The notes below the pieces were generated by a model, which searched no databases, had not been told where the DNA came from, and worked only from the letters and a program-made list of their open reading frames with translations. Shown here piece by piece: positions 20,958 through 23,254 of a DNA stretch of 23,254 nt. Each line of letters begins with the position of its first letter. Position 1 is the stretch's first letter. The DNA comes from an uncultured Oscillospiraceae bacterium (lineage in GTDB: Bacteria; Bacillota; Clostridia; Oscillospirales; Oscillospiraceae). The translations under genes and the position numbers were made by a program. The stretch spans positions 1-23,254 of the forward strand of contig CAKSWA010000035.1 of NCBI GenBank assembly GCA_934511165.1, given 5' to 3'.

Positions 20958-22303
20958 ACGGAATGACAATCGGCGAAATGCTCCGCGCCTGCCGCGGCGA
21001 ATGGCAGAGAAACGAAGAGACGCTTACCAAAGCGCCCTCTTCCATCGTGACGGACAGCCGGCAGGCAGGGGAGGGAAGTCTCTTTCTCGCGCTGCGCGGC
21101 GAGCGGACGGACGGACATAAGTATATTCCCGACGTGCTGCAAAAAGGCGCGCTCGCGGTGCTGTGCGAAGAGCGCGGCACGGCGGGCGAGCCGCGCATCG
21201 TTGTGCCGGATACGCTTACGGCCATGCAGGAGATCGCGGCGGAAAGCCGGAAGCGCTGGGAGATTCCCTTTATCGGCGTTACCGGCAGCGTCGGCAAGAC
21301 AACGGCAAAGGAAATGCTCGCTGCCGCGCTCTCCGGGAAATATGAGGCATTCAAAACGCCGGGCAGCATGAACGGGCAGATCGGCATTCCCGTTTCTCTC
21401 ATCGGTCTGCACGGAGACTATGATGTTGCCGTGATCGAAATGGGCGTCTCGCTCTTCGGGGAGATGACGCGCCTTACGAATATGGTGCACCCGGATATGG
21501 CGGTCTTTACGAACATCGGCGACGCGCACCTCGAAGCGCTCGGTGACCGCCCCGGCATCCTGCGGGCAAAGTCGGAAATTTTGCTGGGCATGAAGGATGA
21601 TGCCGTCATCTTCGCCAATGGCGATGACGCGCTGCTCTCAAAGGCCAATTTCGGGCGGAAAACCGTCCTCTTTGGTCTCGGCGAGAACTGCGCCGTCCGT
21701 GCCGCGGACGTGCAGCAGAATGGTGAGAGCCTTTCCTGCCGCATTCTGGCGGAGGGGCGGGATTTTCCCGTGACTGTTCCTGCCTACGGCACATATATGA
21801 TCTACTCGGTGCTCTCCGCCGCGGCGGTATCGCTGGAGCTCGGCCTTTCGGATGAGGAGATCGCGTGCGGCCTTGCCCGGTATGAAACGGTCGGCCGCCG
21901 CTCCCGCGTCGTCAAAACCGGATACTGCACACTTGTGGACGACTGCTACAACGCAAATCCCACGTCCGACTGCGCGGCGATCGACTCGCTCTCTTCGCTT
22001 GGCGGACGGCGTGTATGCATCCTCGGCGATATGCTGGAAATGGGGGAGAATGCCCCGGCGCTCCACCGTTTGGTCGGCGAATACGCTGCGGCGCACGGCG
22101 TCGAACTTGTGATCACGCAGGGCGAGCTGGCAAAGCACATTGCCGAAGTCGCAGGGGACGATATTGGCGTTCATTTTTCCGACCGTGCATCACTTCTCAC
22201 CGCACTCCCGGCGCTGCTGCATAAGGGCGACGTTGTGCTCGTCAAAGCCTCTCACGGTGCGCATTTCGAGGAGATCTCGGAAGCCGTTAAGCAGATTTCC
22301 TGA
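20954..22303 (+). CDS. murF: UDP-N-acetylmuramoyl-tripeptide--D-alanyl-D-alanine ligase
   Basis: MurF adds D-Ala-D-Ala to the UDP-MurNAc-tripeptide with ATP, the last cytoplasmic step of precursor assembly. The 449-residue Mur ligase has DSRQAGEGSLFLALRG (34-49) in the N-terminal substrate domain, the ATP loop GVTGSVGKTT (108-117), MNGQIGIP (139-146), IEMGVSLFGEM (161-171), NIGDAHLE (187-194) and DDCYNANP at the C-terminal domain hinge. Length is normal. It begins in ATGA overlap with ddl and ends at a strong terminator. MurC of the same pathway is in a separate operon 4 kb to the left. Confidence 0.95.
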   Translation: MNGMTIGEMLRACRGEWQRNEETLTKAPSSIVTDSRQAGEGSLFLALRGERTDGHKYIPDVLQKGALAVLCEERGTAGEPRIVVPDTLTAMQEIAAESRKRWEIPFIGVTGSVGKTTAKEMLAAALSGKYEAFKTPGSMNGQIGIPVSLIGLHGDYDVAVIEMGVSLFGEMTRLTNMVHPDMAVFTNIGDAHLEALGDRPGILRAKSEILLGMKDDAVIFANGDDALLSKANFGRKTVLFGLGENCAVRAADVQQNGESLSCRILAEGRDFPVTVPAYGTYMIYSVLSAAAVSLELGLSDEEIACGLARYETVGRRSRVVKTGYCTLVDDCYNANPTSDCAAIDSLSSLGGRRVCILGDMLEMGENAPALHRLVGEYAAAHGVELVITQGELAKHIAEVAGDDIGVHFSDRASLLTALPALLHKGDVVLVKASHGAHFEEISEAVKQIS

Positions 22304-22310
22304 AAAGTTT

Positions 22311-22340
22311 AAAATCCTGTGCTCCGGCACAGGATTTTTT
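22311..22340 (+). terminator. Rho-independent terminator of ddl-murF
   Basis: A 12-base perfect stem (22311-22322 with 22327-22338) with a TCCG tetraloop runs into a T tract ending at 22340. It starts 7 bases past the murF stop codon. Confidence 0.92.
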
Positions 22341-22343
22341 GTA

Positions 22344-22384
22344 ACGAAACGGATAAAACGCGCACTAATATACGACGAAACGGA
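22344..22384 (+). repeat. Pair of 10-base direct repeats before the ECF sigma gene
   Basis: ACGAAACGGA occurs at 22344-22353 and again at 22375-22384, a period of 31 bases or about three helical turns. The second copy runs into the ribosome binding site. The GAAAC core resembles ECF-type -35 boxes, but I found no -10 at proper spacing, so its role is open. Confidence 0.4.
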
Positions 22385-22401
22385 AAGGAGGGGCGGCACG
22401 G

Positions 22402-22887
22402 ATGCAGAGCATGGAAGAGATTTACCGGCAGCACGCGCAGACGGTGTACCGCTATCTCCTTGCCCAGACGCGCAGCGCCGATCTTGCGGAGGAGCTGACG
22501 CAGGAGACGTTCTATCAGGCCGTGCGCACCGCCGGGCAGTACCGCGGCGAAGGAAAGCTCACCACATGGCTTTGCGGCATTGCGAAGAACGTCTGGCGGA
22601 CGTATCAGCGCCGCCATCCGCCGGAGGAGGAACCGGACGAAACGGCATCTGCGCGAGAAGCGCCGGATGAAGCGTTTCTCGCACGGGAATCACAGCTCGA
22701 ACTTCTGCGGAAAATGCAGATGCTCGGAAGCGACGCGCGCGAGGTGATGTACCTTCGCATCTTTGGTGCACTTTCCTTCCGGGATATCGGCGAAATTTTA
22801 TCGCATACGGAAAACTGGGCGCGCGTCACGTATTACCGCGGCAGGGAAGCGCTGCGAAAGGAGCTGGAAAAAGACGATGAAAAATGA
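22402..22887 (+). CDS. ECF-type RNA polymerase sigma factor
   Basis: A 161-residue sigma factor with only regions 2 and 4. Region 2 contains ELTQETFYQA (31-40) and GKLTTWLCGIAKNVW (51-65), and region 4 contains MYLRIFGALSFRDIGEIL (116-133) and RVTYYRGREALRKEL (141-155). Such factors switch on envelope or stress genes when their anti-sigma factor lets go. AAAGGAGG precedes the ATG at 22402; a second ATG at 22411 is further from it. The 3' end overlaps the anti-sigma gene by 11 bases, the usual arrangement of a regulatory pair. Target genes cannot be named from the window. Confidence 0.9.
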   Translation: MQSMEEIYRQHAQTVYRYLLAQTRSADLAEELTQETFYQAVRTAGQYRGEGKLTTWLCGIAKNVWRTYQRRHPPEEEPDETASAREAPDEAFLARESQLELLRKMQMLGSDAREVMYLRIFGALSFRDIGEILSHTENWARVTYYRGREALRKELEKDDEK

Positions 22888-23254
22888 TCTTAGCTGCGAG
22901 GTCGTCCGCGATCTTCTGCCATCGTACCTTGACGGCGTTGCGAGCGATGCATCAAAAGACGCAGTAGAACGGCATATAGAAGAATGTCCGGACTGCCGCG
23001 AAACGCTGCGCCGGATGAAGGAGCCGGAGGAGACCGCACTGACAGAAGAAAAGGAGATCGACTATCTCAAAAAGGTGCGCCGACGCAGCAGCCGCAAAGT
23101 GGCCGTAATTCTGGCGATCGTCGTGCTTCTCTCGATGGCAGCGATGCTCCGGCTGTTTTATATTGGTTTTCCTGTGAACTCGCGCGCGATCGCCGCGGTC
23201 GTCACCGTAAGGGACGGTACGGTGCGTCTCACCGGCACGCTTACCGACAGCGGC
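22877..23254 (+). CDS. Zinc-binding (zf-HC2) membrane anti-sigma factor, partial
   Basis: The first 126 codons are present; the gene continues past the window. The N-terminus carries the anti-sigma zinc motif, with C7 and then H33, C37 and C40 (HIEECPDC), a helix-rich cytoplasmic part, and a membrane segment at about 74-96 after a basic stretch (KKVRRRSSRK). The outer domain begins at about 97. It overlaps the sigma gene by 11 bases, so the two are made together, and it should hold the ECF factor at the membrane. The ligand or stress it senses would be read by the missing part. Confidence 0.88.
   Translation, partial: MKNDLSCEVVRDLLPSYLDGVASDASKDAVERHIEECPDCRETLRRMKEPEETALTEEKEIDYLKKVRRRSSRKVAVILAIVVLLSMAAMLRLFYIGFPVNSRAIAAVVTVRDGTVRLTGTLTDSG

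Noticed and set aside
19797..20969. 390-codon minus-strand frame opposite ddl
   Set aside because: Ddl is intact with all ATP-grasp motifs. The opposite frame has no family features.

Overview
The window looks like a chromosomal segment of a GC-rich, spore-forming member of the Clostridia, most likely a gut commensal of the Oscillospirales type. The taxonomic call is inference. It rests on strong AGGAGG ribosome binding sites, TTGACA/TATAAT-type promoters with 17-base spacers, a sporulation sigma-K with a hydrophobic pro-sequence, an agmatine fermentation operon and a DUF975 membrane protein. I see no insertion sequence, phage gene or CRISPR array. Coding density is high and no gene-free stretch exceeds 300 bases.

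Region 1 (1-3326, minus strand) is an amino-sugar locus. It holds an N-acetylhexosamine kinase (NahK-like), an N-acetylglucosamine-6-phosphate deacetylase (NagA) and a small carbohydrate-binding family 9-like protein. It has a promoter at 3136-3164 and a terminator at 237-266. The first 12 codons of a probable exported protein lie at the left edge.

Region 2 (3241-10434, minus strand) is a complete agmatine deiminase pathway. The order is agmatine deiminase (aguA), an APC-family agmatine/putrescine exchanger, an NhaC-family Na+/H+ antiporter, putrescine carbamoyltransferase (ptcA) and carbamate kinase (arcC), ended by two tandem hairpins. Together these would import agmatine, convert it to putrescine, CO2 and ammonia, and make one ATP. 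Upstream lies a separately transcribed RpiR/MurR-family regulator. Its own promoter carries GTTAC/GTAAC inverted repeats, and a 9-base piece of one repeat recurs in front of aguA, which suggests it controls the operon.

Region 3 (10435-11520) holds an isoprenylcysteine-methyltransferase-like membrane protein on the plus strand, with a near-consensus promoter and a palindrome at its start site. It converges on a tRNA-Pro(GGG) gene on the minus strand.

Region 4 (11529-22303) is rich in envelope and sporulation genes. It contains sigK coupled to a VanY-type D,D-carboxypeptidase, a monoacylglycerol-lipase-like hydrolase divergent from glycerol kinase, murC coupled to a DUF975 membrane protein, a short-chain dehydrogenase, a DEDDh exonuclease with a zinc ribbon and arginine-rich tail, and a ddl-murF operon.

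Region 5 (22344-23254) is an ECF sigma factor overlapped by the start of its zinc-binding, membrane-anchored anti-sigma factor, which runs off the window.

Nothing here is clearly a wholly new system. The most promising leads are the agmatine operon with its embedded NhaC antiporter and RpiR control, the repeated GTAAC-type operators, the NahK-NagA-CBM9-like operon, and the sigK-carboxypeptidase unit with a sigma-E-like promoter.
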